Made by a program: the position numbers and the translations under genes. The notes under the pieces are model-generated. The model saw only the letters and a program-made list of their open reading frames with translations, did no database searches and was not told where the DNA came from. A stretch of 64,000 nt of DNA from Amoebidium appalachense (lineage: Eukaryota; Ichthyosporea): NCBI GenBank assembly GCA_963693365.1, contig CAVNZM010000014.1, forward strand, positions 682,001-746,000. Reading direction: 5' to 3'. Below, piece by piece: positions 35,604-64,000 of this stretch. How positions within the stretch are numbered: the first letter of the stretch is position 1; the number at the start of each line of letters is the position of its first letter.

Positions 35604-36078
35604 AGAAGGGAGGTAAACGAAAGGGAGGGGAGATAAAGAGAGACGGAGGGAGAGGATGAGAGAGGGAGATAATGCGTGATTTTGTCGCGCAAGCCTGCGT
35701 GTTAGAGTGAGTGAATGGGGCGGCAGAAGCGCGAGAAGCCAACGGCGGGGGGCGAGAGAGAGAGAGGGAGGGAGATAAGGGAGAGGTGGGGGAGGGGGGG
35801 GTAGGGGGGGTGACAGGGAGATGTTGTGTGTTTGTGGAGCGCGGCGGCGGCGGGGGGGGGGAGAGCGGGGGGAGGGGGAGGGGGGCCCCCAATTCTGAAA
35901 CTTGCCTGATGAATCGTGGCAGATCGTAAGCTATCTTATAGACGTCAGGGTTTATGTTGTTAGCTGCCAGGAAGGAGAGGAAGGCGGCAGGGAGCTCAAC
36001 ATCACCACCGTTCCCTGCCTGTTTAGGTGGGTCGCCCTCTGGCTCTGAATCGTCTGTCAGGCGTTCAGAAGATGCCAT
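30902..36078 (-). CDS. NSUN (NOL1/NOP2/Sun) family RNA m5C methyltransferase
   Basis: Six exons, all phases agreeing: 36078-35906, 35380-35049, 34288-33969, 32813-32679, 31564-31509 and 31112-30902, giving 408 residues. It transfers a methyl group from S-adenosylmethionine to cytosine-5 of RNA. Visible signatures are SSGAAVAALGVQRGDHCLDL followed by CCAPGAKL (SAM-binding motif I), VTGVDVAQHRLAACKT, LYLADGTTF, VLVDAECTHDGS (motif IV), FMLLKPGGVLVYSTCSLTVA (motif VI, with the catalytic TCS cysteine) and a C-terminal SGLFVAKIGKK strand. Motif IV reads DAEC where the usual form is DAPC. The third exon inserts a lysine-rich segment (KRKKLSKRQKGRLKK) that could be a nuclear or nucleolar signal. Intron 1 has a GC donor (AG|GCAAGT). 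Introns hold C-tracts and CA repeats. The RNA substrate (rRNA or tRNA) cannot be told from the sequence. Confidence 0.9.
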
Positions 36079-36330
36079 GCTGCCCAGAATTCCTAAATTT
36101 ATGTGCAAACCCAAATGGCCTTCATGAGACCAGAAGCTATGCAAATCACGGTGGGTTTTGTGGTGAACGCCCACAAACCTCGGGTGTTTCGCACCCGGAA
36201 GTGTTTCCGATTGGACCGGAACGCAACCGCCCTTGTGGCTTGCTGAACATGCGCTTTGCTGTGCAGGCAGGCCACATCTCTGTTCTTTTTACGGTTTCAC
36301 TCGTTTTGACACAAGTCAACTCTATCTCTA
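36079..36330 (-). promoter_or_regulatory. Methyltransferase promoter region
   Basis: Upstream of the ATG at 36078 are an octamer-like ATGCAAAT (36139-36146), an ETS-like CCGGAAGT (36195-36202) and an inverted CCAAT box (ATTGG, 36210-36214). These are consensus matches only. Confidence 0.35.
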
Positions 36331-37024
36331 ACATGGATCTACCCCCCCCCCCCCCCCCCCCCCGGGGGCTTTGGGTGGTGGTGGTGGTGGTGGCTGCCCC
36401 TCCCCCCCCTCCCTCCGCCGGGCAGCGCCCCCTTTACATCACTCTGCACTCACATGTTCACGGTCACGTGCACCCGTGGCATGCCGCAGTGTATGATATC
36501 ATACAAGGATAACATTGGAAGTTTTAATGACATATTTATAGACGGCATTCCCCGTGCATATATGCTACTTCCACACGTGTGCACACACATGCATGTGCCA
36601 TATAATGAGGTTGCCTCGCTATGAACAACATCGGTACACGTATGACATCATAATTGCCTACGTACATAAGCTTACATACCGTTATGACCAGCGCATATTG
36701 ATTTCTCCTTATATAAAGGAGCTACGGTTGCAGTGCTTCCACAGCATTCCTGTTCCTGGCGGATAGTAACCGCAACAGACAAAGCAGCTAGTATTGGAGA
36801 AGAGTAACTGTACCATCCGTATATACATACATTCCTGTTTCCTACGAATTGAACTATCAGTATGATCAAATTATTTCCAAATATAGGAGATCGCGTTTCT
36901 ATCACAACAACAATAACAACAACAATCACGAGTTGAACCACAAAAAAAACGTATCCCCTTAAATCCTCTCTCTTTCCCTCCGTCTACTAAGTTCAGTGGC
37001 GCCGGCTACGCACTACACACCCAC
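36331..37024. other. Intergenic stretch, nothing recognised
   Basis: A C-tract and GGT repeats at 36340-36395 are followed by unique AT-balanced sequence to the end of the cyclophilin gene. No convincing coding frame was seen. Confidence 0.4.
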
Positions 37025-41287
<4,263 letters not shown>

Positions 41288-41370
41288 AGAAACAGGCAGC
41301 CAATCAGAATATTGTTATGGTGCAGTTTTAACAAATGAGATGCGCTCCTTGCACAAATGACGTCACCATT
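41288..41370 (-). promoter_or_regulatory. Cyclophilin promoter elements: CCAAT box and CRE
   Basis: CCAAT at 41300-41304 and a full TGACGTCA palindrome (cAMP-response-element type) at 41358-41365, within 80 bases upstream of the first ATG. Confidence 0.45.
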
Positions 41371-41738
41371 TTGATTGACCCCGGGCATCGCGCAACTGTG
41401 TGGCTCAGTGTCAGATCAGGGCTTCATATGTATATGCATTTTAATTTATTTTATCCCGTTTCGAGCCCTGGAGGGACCCCCTTGGGGCCCTCATGGGGAA
41501 CTACCGTCTTCCACCCAGCACCGACAGTACTGGTGTACTCTAGGTAGGGTGCTATGTTAAAGCTAACACACCCTCACTTGACAGTCCTAACTCTTTGCAC
41601 ACACTTGTGACTTAGCCCAGGGTATACGCCCCAGCCACGCCGGTGCATATGACATATGCAGGTGTCACGCTTAGTAGTTAAGGCCTTGGTATGAATGCAT
41701 GTGATTATGTGCCTGTAGTTGCTTGCAAGAGGATGACG

Positions 41739-41775
<37 letters not shown>

Positions 41776-41837
41776 TCCCCCCCCCTTCCCCCCCCCCCCC
41801 CCCCTCCCCTCCCCCCCTCCCCCCCCTTCCCCCCCCC

Positions 41838-41875
<38 letters not shown>

Positions 41876-42970
41876 GTCCCGGCCCCGCCCGCCGAGGGGG
41901 TCCCCCCGTCTCCAATCATGGACTCACGTGCCTCATATTATGGACCAGATCCAGGTCAATTGTGTTTCTGTGTTTACTGCGATTTCGGTCGGCCGCGTGT
42001 GTGTGCACGTGTGTGCGCGCGTGTTTTGCATTTAGTGGGTTTTATTTTAGGGCAACAATACTTGTTAGATGTGCGCGTGCACATATCATGCAATACATGT
42101 ACTTATAACCTAATCATTCAGTAGGTTCACAATGTCGTGATCACATGCATATGGGCAGGGGAAAAAAGCACGTCACGTGCATGTGAATATTACACTCGAC
42201 CCCCCAGTGGCCCCCACCCCCCCATCCTCCCCCTCCCCCTTCCCTCCATTATTTTGCCCTTGTTTCGTCATTCGTGGTACATGTATAATTGTCTGTACAG
42301 GCAAAGTTGTCCACAGTGTGTGTGTCCGCGCGCACATGCACGCACACGACTCGGGCCGAATTGTGTGTGTTTGTGTCACAGTGTGTGCATGTGTGCACAT
42401 TATTTGTGGTCCACACCAGTACTAGTATTTTCAAGCAGTGTTTATATTTACTGTATACGTGTATGTCGAGGCCCAAGGGCAATTCAACAGCGGTTCACTC
42501 ACGCCGATGAACTTCATGATAATACTAGGACTGTGCAATTGTCGAGTATGCTAAAAACCGATATCTTAATTTCACCTTCGATCAACAGCTAAAATTCAAA
42601 ATCATGTCTGAAATTTGAATATGTGAAGTTGCGGTGGCATAGATATTACATATAATTCGTCCATCCCACACCATGGGCAACATACCTAGATAAGTATAAA
42701 ACTACGACATTTTGCAAGACTTCGCATATAAATAAGACAGGCATCTACTTAACAACTATATTGGCATAATGGTTTTTGAAATGTGCACCATTTATGGCAA
42801 AACCGTTATAAGGAAACTACTTCTGTATATGTAGGAAAAACCAAACAGTTACTGCTCTCGATGAACTTGCAAGTCAGAATCCGGTCACCTGAACATTGAA
42901 TATTACTACATAGTAGCTACAGACGCAACATTTTAGATTTTCAACACCACATTTGTATTTTAGTTAATTT
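41371..42970. other. Intergenic stretch with a 135-bp C-tract
   Basis: C-rich low complexity at 41739-41873. The remainder is unique sequence with short TG-rich pieces near 42000 and 42300-42420. Nothing coding is recognised. Confidence 0.45.
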
Positions 42971-44953
42971 AGTATCACAACTCCTCCAGCATCCCCTCTG
43001 CCACACCCACAAGCGCACCCAGAGAGAGAGCATTATCGACACATCTGAAAAGCAACTGACGAAATCCCATTCTTTTCTCGCTGGAAAAACGGTTGTCACG
43101 CGTAGCGATAAACACCAATTCACGCAACACCGCAGCCCACCTCTCACCGTCATCTGTCTGCGTGCATCCTCAAATACAATTCCTCCAAGCATGCCTGCCG
43201 TCGACATTGACGCAGGCAAGGACAAGAAATCCTCCGGTGGATCATGCTCGTGATCGAGGGCCACTGAAAGAACAGTATCCAAAAAAAAGGAGTAGTCGTC
43301 AACATCCCTATTGCTGTAGGCAAGCTCACACGCCGCCAACACCTTTGCAAACGGCAACTCATGCATGATCTCGGCCCAATAGGAAGGCAGGTCAATGCCT
43401 GGGCGGTCGCACATATCGTACAAATCCACAATGTGCTCCTTGGAAATTTCTCTCCGCATTGACTCTTTGAGAATTTTTAACACACCCACACACATGTGCC
43501 GCATAAACTCCACGTTACACTCCTCTTTCCAACCATCATTGGTAATATGCGGGATGTCATCTGGGAATATCGTGTCGTAGACGTGGGTGAATACTTGCAC
43601 GGATTTCATAGCGCTCAGTTCATTGAGTAAACAACCCCAGCGTTCATCCGTCTCATAGCGAACATAATACAGTTGGAGAACTTGGTCCCAGACACTACCG
43701 AGTCGATGAAGCCTCATGGGTTCTCTGTAAAATAGAGATGTATGAGAGGGGTGTGACTTCAATCCCTACCCGCTCTCACATGTCCCTCTCGAAACTTCGA
43801 CCCAACCACCATATCACCACGCCACATGTATGCCCGCATACTACGTTCACGTAGGTGTTGGTACATACATACCCACAAGCGTGCGGGCCCAATAAAACAG
43901 GCATGGTATTGTCACACCCGACACACAAGATGCAATTACATAAATCCCCCCCCCCCCTCCCCCCCCCCCCCCCCAAACCTCCCCCAAACACCCACCCACA
44001 CCCACACACACACATCTCCCAGGGGATGAATACGCACAGTCAAAAAAAAAAAAAGTGAACACAGGGTCCGCTACACGTCATCTTGTACCCTTAGCCGAAC
44101 ACACACACACAAAAAAAAAAAAAACGGATTAAGGTGTGGGGTGCTCGAGGCAAGAAAGACTGCACCTGCGGGATTTCTTGACGTAAAATTAAAATAACAA
44201 TAAATAAATAAATAAATAAAAAGGGGGGGGGGGGGGGGGGGTCGAATATATATTCAAACTAGGCCATAAAACAGTACATGTTACTTTAGAGGCAGGCACG
44301 CAGGAAACCAAACACAAAACGTCGGAAAACTGGTTATATCTACGGGACCCATATATACGGAAAAAACAGTAAACATTCCAGCACCATAAAACAACTGCTA
44401 AAAAAAAACATGTAAAACATAGGACTTGCTCCAACTCCTTTCCCAGGCCACTTTAGGGCCAGGGGCACCACCCACCTTAGCTTGAATAGTCCCGACAGAT
44501 TGGCATCCGCCATATATAGCAATACCCTGTCCTGCAAACCCGCATCCTCCAGATCTCTCGATTCAACATCGATTATCAGCACCGACGCCAATTTCATCGA
44601 TCTCTTCAAACCGTCTTGCAACCCCATCGCTATGAATTTCTTCTGATCGGTATTTATGTTTTTGTCCGTTGACCCGCTGCTTGGGGCCACAGCGAATAAA
44701 CACCTTCAGCTGGTGAATTTCATCACCGAATCTTTCGTGGGCTCTAATTGTTAAATTTAAACTGTTCGGGTTGTTCAAATTTAAACTTCTTAATCTCCTC
44801 TTCACCGAACGGATACACCATTGGCAACACACGCTTCTCTTGCAAGCGTCTTTGATTGGTGGTGGGGTTCGGCTGCGCTATGGATGTGTCTGGGCCGGAT
44901 TCGCCCGAGTGCATGTCGAAACGTTCGCTGATAACCATGGGGGTGAGATGTAC

Positions 44954-45337
<384 letters not shown>

Positions 45338-45402
45338 TGTGTATGCGTGTGTGCGTGCGTGCATGAGAGAGTGTGTGTCAGTGTTTGTCTGTGTCTGTCT
45401 CT

Positions 45403-45456
<54 letters not shown>

Positions 45457-45460
45457 GCGT

Positions 45461-45503
<43 letters not shown>

Positions 45504-45604
45504 TGTATTGTGTATGTGTGTGTGTGTGCGTGCGTGAGAGCCTGTGTGTGTGTTAGTGTTTGGGTGTGCGTGTCTGTGTTGGGGGAGTGGGGAGGGGGGG
45601 GGGA

Positions 45605-45640
<36 letters not shown>

Positions 45641-46954
45641 AGGGGAGTGGGCTGCCCTTTTTATTTTGTTTTCGTTTATTCACACATGGTTAGTTAAATT
45701 TATTTATTTACTAACAATTATTTATTACTATTAGTATTAGTGATATTTTCATTATTATTATTATTTGTCTCATTATTATTATTATTATTACTATTATTAA
45801 TGTTATTATTATTATTACTATTATTATTATTATTTGGGGGGGGGGGGGAGGGGAAGGGGGGGGGGGGGGGAAGGGGGAGGGGGGGGGGGGGAGGGGGGCA
45901 GCTTGGATACCGTAAAAAAACAAGCCGAGTGCGCAGCCATAACATTCCGCAACCAACCAGAGCATGCATGTGTGTGTGTGTGTGTACATGTTGAGGATGG
46001 GGGAGGTTAGGGGGGGGGAGGTTGCAGTGGGTTGATATACTGGTACATGCCATAGTCCCCCCCCCCCCCCCCCCCCCCCCCCCTTTGGCTGCCAACACCA
46101 GCACCACCACTATCACCTTGCTGCACACGTCATGTGTCATCGGAGAAGTCAAAATGAAGGACAGGCGAAAGAGTTCAGTGTGCAAACCGCACGTGTGGGG
46201 ACGCCGGGGGGGGGGGGGGGGGGGAGAAGGGGAGGGGAGGGGGTGGGGAGGGGGGGGAGGGGGTGTCCTACTTGTACACTGCCTTTGCAACATTGTAAAG
46301 TTGGGCATCTCTGCCCCTCAGCCTCCCAGACTCTAAATCGGTGGGGGTGTAGTGGTGCTCCAATATCAACCCCACATGGGCGGTGCTATTCCAATCGAAA
46401 CTCACGTTCTGTGGTAGCCCAAAGTCACGCAGCCGCCTCCCATTTCCCTCGCGAAGTCCTGTCACCAAACCATTCATCCAATCCATCGTTTTCCTCACCG
46501 TTTCATGTAAGTTGGGCCTCTCGACTGGTCACCAATTTGTCGAGTTCCCATTGGTTCGTTGGTCTTAAACCACTTGTTGAATAATTCACAGTAACGGTTT
46601 CTGGATACCATTCCAAACAATGTCGTACTACAGGGTGACATGTGTGCCGTCCGACAGTTAAAGATTGCGGGGGCGGTCGCGTCCTTTTCTTTAGATGGCA
46701 AAGGGGAGGGTGTTGGGTGCTCTAGTTTCGAGCATGTGAGCAAGGTCGACCTGAAAGGTGTCACCTGCTGAAAGAGAACCAGGGCACATGCTCCCTTCTC
46801 TGTTTGGTGGTATGTGTAAGCCAGAAAAGAAACAAGTCATTTTGGTGTATGTATGTGGTATCCCACAGTCCTATCACCCACACCCTTTGCCCCCGGTGTT
46901 GCCGGAGACCACATATGTGATATAGATAAATCACTCTCTCCAAAAAGCACACGT

Positions 46955-47600
<646 letters not shown>

Positions 47601-48695
47601 GCACATGTGTGCGCATGAGCGCTTGTGTGCGTACCCATACACACACACCCACATATGCACACACATCCACACATACGCCCTAACAATCACATACTCTCTA
47701 ATATGCCATTGCACACAGACTGAAACACTAATTCGCACACCCAGTATGCCCGCACCATCCACCCACCACCACTTCCCAACCAAACCCAACCCACAAACAC
47801 CAATCAGTTCACATATGGGTGGCCCGAAAAGCACAACACAATGCATGCAGAGACACATACACACCGCCCACCACCCACCACGAAACCAACCACAAACCCA
47901 TATAAGCCGGGAAGGAAATAAGAGCACATCGCACCTTTTATCACACGGCAGGCACACCACCACCTGAGCCACAACATTGCCGCTCATATTGTAATCGCGG
48001 GTTTTTGGTGGGAATTCCCCACACACCACCACCCAGTTCAGCCGAATTCCATATTCAGTTTCAGACATTGGGAAAGGCCCGCTGGGAATTTTGCCTCTCA
48101 ACTTTAAGTATTGGTGGAGTAGCGCAAGTTCAAAGAGCGGTTTAGCCTCTCTGGATGGAAAATTTCATAGGTGTGAATTAGTCACAGGAGTTGAACAAAC
48201 GTTTATTGACGTTTAGCGCAGTTTGGGGATAGGATACATCAAATCGCAGTTATAATTGGTTGGTCATGGGGCTGAAAGAAACGGAGTAGTGAATGGAAGT
48301 AAAAACGATTAATATAGGTGACTGAGAATAAGCTGTGTATGTGTGTGTGTGTGGGGGGGGGGGCTGGGGGCGGGAAGAGGATAGGGGGGGGGGGGGGGGG
48401 GGGGGGAGGAGGAGAGGGGAGGGGGGGCTGTGGGGAAAGGGAGAGAGGAGTGTGGGAGGAAGTGAAGGAGGGTGGTGACGGAAGCTTTGAATCTCTAAGG
48501 ATTGCTGAAAACCTCATACGGTGTGTGCCTGTGGTGCTTAGTTTCCCTTTTGTGCTAGTTCAAATTCTGTTCTTTCATATATTTCTGGTTCCCATTTATA
48601 TTCCATTCTCTTTTTTGAGTAGCGGTGGTAGTCGGTGTGTGTGTCTGTGGTGGTGGTGGTAGTGTGTGAGTGTGGTGTGAAGGCGGGCAGGGGGG

Positions 48696-48732
<37 letters not shown>

Positions 48733-49768
48733 GTGTGTGTGTGGACGAAACTGTGTTTCGTAGCTCTGGTTAGTGTTTAAACCCAAAGGATCGGCCTAAT
48801 GGTGGGTGCACCCACTCAGAGTCAGGAAGGTAGATGGCTTTTGTGTGTGAGTGTGTGTGTACGCTTGTGTGAGCATGGGGAAGCGCGTGCACCAGAGATA
48901 GAGCGTGCATGTCGTATGTTTCTGTGTGTGTGCCAAAGCTCTGGTTGACAGGGAAAACGGGGATGAAGAGTAGGAAGAAGAGGTGTGTGTGTGTGTATGT
49001 TTTGGGGGGGAGGGGGGGGGGGGGGGGGGAGGGTGCCGGGGGGGGGGGGGGGGGAGGGGGGGGGGGGGGGGGGGGAAGGACGCGAGGGGGATGGGGAAGA
49101 AAGGAGGGGAGGGGAGGGGGGAGGGGGGGAGGGGGGGGGGGGGAGGGGCACAGGGGATTTTTTTTTGCCTACCTGCCATCTTTCGTCTTTGCGGTGACTG
49201 AGACGTGTTTTGGTCCGAGTGCCAGCCAGGCCCAGAAGCTAGACCGTCGCTCCTCCATAGCTTTGGCAAGACCCTCCCCCGCATCACCCAGGGCAAAATC
49301 GGCAGAAAACGTCGGATAACGTACAGACACACTGTGTGGTGGTGTTATGGTGGTGTTAAAATGGCGTGGGTGGTTGGAGTGTGGTGGTGTATGTTGGTGT
49401 TTGAAATGTGGAGTTGGTGTGATCAAGGCGTGCTTCAAACTGTAAATTATGTCGTGAGGTATGTGGTTGTAGCATAACTAGGGTATGGGGCAAATGTGTG
49501 CTAGAGTTCATGTTTAGGTTATACAACAACTTCATTAGAAAACCTTCTCCTCCATTAGCAGTTTGGCTTCAAATATTAATGCACACGGCAACCACTCAGC
49601 ACCCACCTGACCTTGTCCAAGTCCAAATCAGGCAAGTGCACGTGACCCGTTGTGGCGTACTTTCCTATTGGTGGAGCATCCAGCCACCACCGCCTCACCA
49701 TCTCCATGTGTCGGTCCGTGGCCACGGCCCCTATGGGTTTGCTGTTTTCGGCTACCTGAGCCGCCACG

Positions 49769-50010
<242 letters not shown>

Positions 50011-50171
50011 TATGTGTGTGTGTGTGTGTTTGTGTGTGTGTGTCTCTCTCTGTGTGTGTGTCTCTGTGTGTGTTGTGTGTTTCTCTCCTCTCTCTCTCTG
50101 TGTGTGTGTCAGAATGTGTGTGTGTGTGTGTTTCTGTGTGTGTGTGCGTGTGTGTGTGTGTGCATGCGTCC

Positions 50172-50203
<32 letters not shown>

Positions 50204-50792
50204 GCGCGTGTGTGTGTGTGTGTGTGCGCGCGCGCGCGCGTGCGCGCACATGCGTGCGTGCGTGCATGTGTGTGTGTGGGTGTGTATGTGTGCCTGTGTG
50301 TTCGTGTGTGCCTGTGTGTATGTGTATGTGTATCTGTGAAAGGAAACGAGAAGGAAACAGAGGGAGGAGAGCGGGAGATTGGCAGGGTCGGTGATGGTTG
50401 GAACCGGCGGAAGGGGCCGGGGGGCAGGGGGGAGGGGGGAGGGGGGGTTAGAATGGGATAGCAGATAGGCATCCAAAAACAACATGCTTCCCACGTGTGT
50501 TTGTTCTTAGTTTTCTACGTCCACAGGCAGACAATATATGTGGTTGCGTGCGGGGCATACTCTATTTGGGCATTTACGGCCGCTACTTATCCGTGTGTGT
50601 CTGTGAGTTTGTACAAGCATAAGTTCTTTTTTGTAATGAGTGTACGAAACCGTCGTAGGCTGCTATGCAGCTATGTGTATGTACATGCGACTGTCTGCAC
50701 GTGTGTGTGTCTGAGTGTGTGTGTGCAGGCGCGTGTGTTGTGTGTGTGTGTGATCAGTAATGCTCTTTGCTGTTATTTTCCCGTCTCTGCAG

Positions 50793-50904
50793 GCACGCGC
50801 ACTTTCCCCTCTGGGTTGGAGGCAGAAGCAGGCGGCGAATTTTTTTTGATCGGAATAGATGAGAAGCCAAGAAACCTATTGCTGCTATGAAACGTGTTCG
50901 GTTG
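50793..50904 (+). other. Block conserved in intron 1 of the left copy
   Basis: 112 bases following TTTTCCCGTCTCTGCAG on the plus strand. It aligns with 63212-63328 in the right copy, amid otherwise repeat-filled intron sequence. Plus-strand splice signals are conserved (CTCTGCAG|GC and GTTG|GTG). Minus-strand frames share only HSS..FL and PAE. It may be an antisense exon, an alternative exon or a regulatory element. Confidence 0.45.
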
Positions 50905-50922
50905 GTGAGAATCCCCCCTGGG

Positions 50923-50978
<56 letters not shown>

Positions 50979-51229
50979 AATTTGATAATTAGAGCAACGC
51001 ACGACCTAAATAATGCGAGTGCGCTTATGTTTGAGGCCTGGCACGGTCAATAGTCAGATAGCTCTTGTAGTGGGCACCTAGCCGCTCATATTCGGGGTCC
51101 ATGTTGACTTGTGGTGGTTGCAGATGTGCTACGTTCTGGTCAGGTAGAAACAGCTAGTCGGCGAAGAAAGTTCACACATAGCCTCAACCCACGTGAGTAA
51201 CAGCATAATGTTCTAGTGCTACTTGGGAG

Positions 51230-51470
51230 GCTCTACAGAAGTCGATTGAGAATTAGGGTCATGTTCATGGGTTGAAGTTGAAGTGGAGCGCAACACTGCA
51301 CAGCCTCACGCTTCAGGCAGCTTGACTTCTTAACCTTGAGGCAGCGAGGCTCAAAGGCGCCGCCGAACGCGCCCTGTCCCAAAAGCTTATCGATGGTTTT
51401 GGGCCAATGGGGTGCCTGTTTCGCACATTCCAAAACAAAAGGCGCGAAACTGCTTGAAACGAGGCCGTAC
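51230..51470. promoter_or_regulatory. Upstream block of the left copy: CCAAT and E2F-like site
   Basis: Conserved with the right copy: a segment ending GGTCATGTTCATGGGTTGAA at about 51280, then AAAAGCTTATCGATGG, a CCAAT box (51404-51408) and GGCGCGAA (51441-51448), which fits the E2F/DP consensus. Confidence 0.5.
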
Positions 51471-51586
51471 AACAATTTTACACTGATTCAGGCTTTCGGC
51501 TGGGGAGGTTTACGCACTTTTATTTGCTTGGCTCTTTCAGCTGGTGGCCCGATCGCGATGCCAGTTGGTCAAAACGTTTGTCAAAC

Positions 51587-51983
51587 ATGATGTTCCTTGA
51601 GATGAGCACTCACAATTCATCACGTATTAATGAAAAATACTGTTTAAAGGGGGCGCGAACGGCCACCAGCTCCTGCCACAAATTTAAAGCCTTCGATCTA
51701 ACCTGCAGTTGCCCGTCAGGGCCTAAACGTAAGCTTTGGGGCACATGCCCGGGTGGAGGGCATAGAAATGAAAAGGGACAGCTGAAGGGCTATTGTGTGT
51801 CGGGACTCGGCAGGTTAGCAGTCGCTCGGCCGGCAGACTCTTTTTACCACCCCTTTCCTCAAGGATTTTTCCGGCTCCTCCCCCCCCCCCCCCCCTCCCC
51901 CGCCCTCCCCCCTCTCTCTTCTCTCTCTCTCTCTCTCTCTCCCTCTCTCCCCCCCCCCCCCTCTCTCCCTCCTTCTCTCTCTC

Positions 51984-52014
<31 letters not shown>

Positions 52015-52022
52015 TCTCTCTG

Positions 52023-52059
<37 letters not shown>

Positions 52060-52081
52060 CTCTCTCGCTCTCCCTCTCTCG

Positions 52082-52112
<31 letters not shown>

Positions 52113-52381
52113 CCCCCCCCCCCCCCCCCCCCCCCCCTTCCCTTCCCCCCGTCCCTCCCTCCCTCCCTCCCTTCCCCCCCTCCCTCCCTCCCTCCCTCCC
52201 TCCCTCCCTCCCTCCCTCCCTCCTTCCCTCCCTCCCCCCCCCCCCCCCCTCCCCTCTCTCTCTCTCTCTCCTTCTCTCCCTCTCTCTCTCCCTGTCTGCA
52301 GAGTGCACAGATGGGTGTTATGATATACACAACACACGGACACACAGGAAAACACAACCGGAGAGGTGGAACGGTTTCTGA
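51587..52381 (+). CDS. Possible divergent two-exon plus-strand gene
   Basis: A frame opens MMFLEMSTHNSSRINEKYC at 51587 and ends in phase 1 at AAAC|GTAAGC (51728). A strong acceptor after a 400-bp pyrimidine tract (CCCTGTCTGCAG, exon from 52302) continues in the needed phase for 26 codons to a stop. The exon 1 tail (SGPK with donor GTAAGC) resembles the exon 1 tail of the tandem genes (SGLK with donor GTAAGC), hinting at a head-to-head relative sharing the E2F-like promoter. This is weak evidence. Confidence 0.22.
51883..52293. repeat. C- and CT-rich low-complexity tract
   Basis: Alternating C-runs, (CT)n and (CCCT)n. It is a continuous pyrimidine tract on the plus strand with few interruptions. 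Confidence 0.93.
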
Positions 52382-52389
52382 GACGATTT

Positions 52390-54410
<2,021 letters not shown>

Positions 54411-54417
54411 GACTGTG

Positions 54418-63515
<9,098 letters not shown>

Positions 63516-63779
63516 GGTGACGACCCACGTGCCCGCGTGCCCTCTACCCTCTGGTCACGCAGAGAAAGCTGGTTAGCGAGAAAAGCTCATCATTCGACCT
63601 ACCTAAGTAAGAGCAAAAGGTTGTGGTACTACTTAAGAGGCTCTACAGAAACCAAGGAGAGTTGGGGTCATGTTCATGGGTTGAAGTTTGAAGTCAGGAG
63701 CACAGCACACTGTACAGCCTCCGAGACAGCACAGTGTACATAGGCGGGCGGTGGGAGGCAGTGCCGCAGCGGCTCAAGC

Positions 63780-63865
63780 AGCCGCGCCAAAAAAGCTTAT
63801 TGATGGCTTAGCTGACCAATGAGATGCCTGTCTCGCATATTCCAAAAAAAATGGCGCGAAAAAAA
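63780..63865. promoter_or_regulatory. Upstream block of the right copy: CCAAT and E2F-like site
   Basis: AAAAGCTTATTGATGG, CCAAT (63816-63820), GCCTGTCTCGCATATTCCAA and GGCGCGAA (63853-63860) keep the order and near-identical spacing of the left copy, about 340 bases upstream of the ATG. Confidence 0.5.
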
Positions 63866-64000
63866 AAAAACAAGGCCAGAAAACTTTCACAGAACACCTT
63901 AGTAACTGTGTGTGTGTGTGTGCGTGTGTGTGTGTGTGGGCGCGCGTGCTTGTGTGCGTCTTTGAATGAGTGTATGTGTGTCTGTGCGTGTGTGTGTGTG

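Noticed and set aside
36249-36512. Plus-strand frame starting MRFAVQAGHISVLF, signal-peptide-like
   Set aside because: Runs immediately into poly-proline from a C-tract and lies in the methyltransferase promoter; no splice or homology support.

Overview
This is a nuclear window from an intron-rich eukaryote. Genes are split by spliceosomal introns (GTATGT, GTACGT, GTGCGT or GTAAGC donors; AG acceptors), there is a GATA-type zinc-finger regulator and an NSUN-type RNA methyltransferase, and the transposons are eukaryotic: a tyrosine-recombinase (DIRS/PAT-type) element and an LTR element. The DNA is loaded with simple repeats: G- or C-tracts of 20-50 bases, (TG/CA)n arrays of up to about 250 bp, GA/CT tracts and minisatellites. 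I cannot name the organism; a protist or other unicellular lineage seems likeliest, but this is inference.

Layout. 1-5.6 kb: at least four phase-compatible exons of a minus-strand gene for a serine-rich acidic protein, running off the left edge, with introns full of G-tracts and copies of a dispersed ~150-200 bp repeat; a 249-bp near-perfect palindrome lies at 404-652. 7.5-9.2 kb: no gene recognised. 9.56-18.86 kb: a minus-strand DIRS/PAT-type retrotransposon (Gag, RT-RNase H, tyrosine recombinase, split direct repeats) interrupted by a young LTR retrotransposon (10109-13747) with identical 481-bp LTRs and a 5-bp target duplication. 18.9-25.9 kb: minisatellites, a >400-bp alternating TG/CG array, an unusual ATTCTGC/GCAGAAT island and no confident gene. 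26.0-28.15 kb: GATA factor (minus). 28.8-30.65 kb: possible small plus-strand gene. 30.9-36.08 kb: six-exon NSUN-like RNA cytosine methyltransferase (minus). 37.0-41.3 kb: six-exon membrane-anchored cyclophilin (minus).

42.9-51.1 kb and 54.4-63.5 kb: a tandem duplication of a seven-exon minus-strand gene for a protein I do not recognise (808 aa in the right copy). The right copy reads open through every exon with matching intron phases. The left copy keeps three intact exons but has lost its first splice donor and carries stops and frameshifts, so it is called a pseudogene. Both copies share an upstream block with a CCAAT box and an E2F-like site.

The genes do not form a pathway. Their shared theme is gene architecture: simple repeats sit at intron ends, and several 3' splice sites are simply the end of a CA repeat, (CA)n-CAG followed by the exon. 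Exon models come from reading frame, splice signals and phase agreement only; none has been checked against transcripts or databases.
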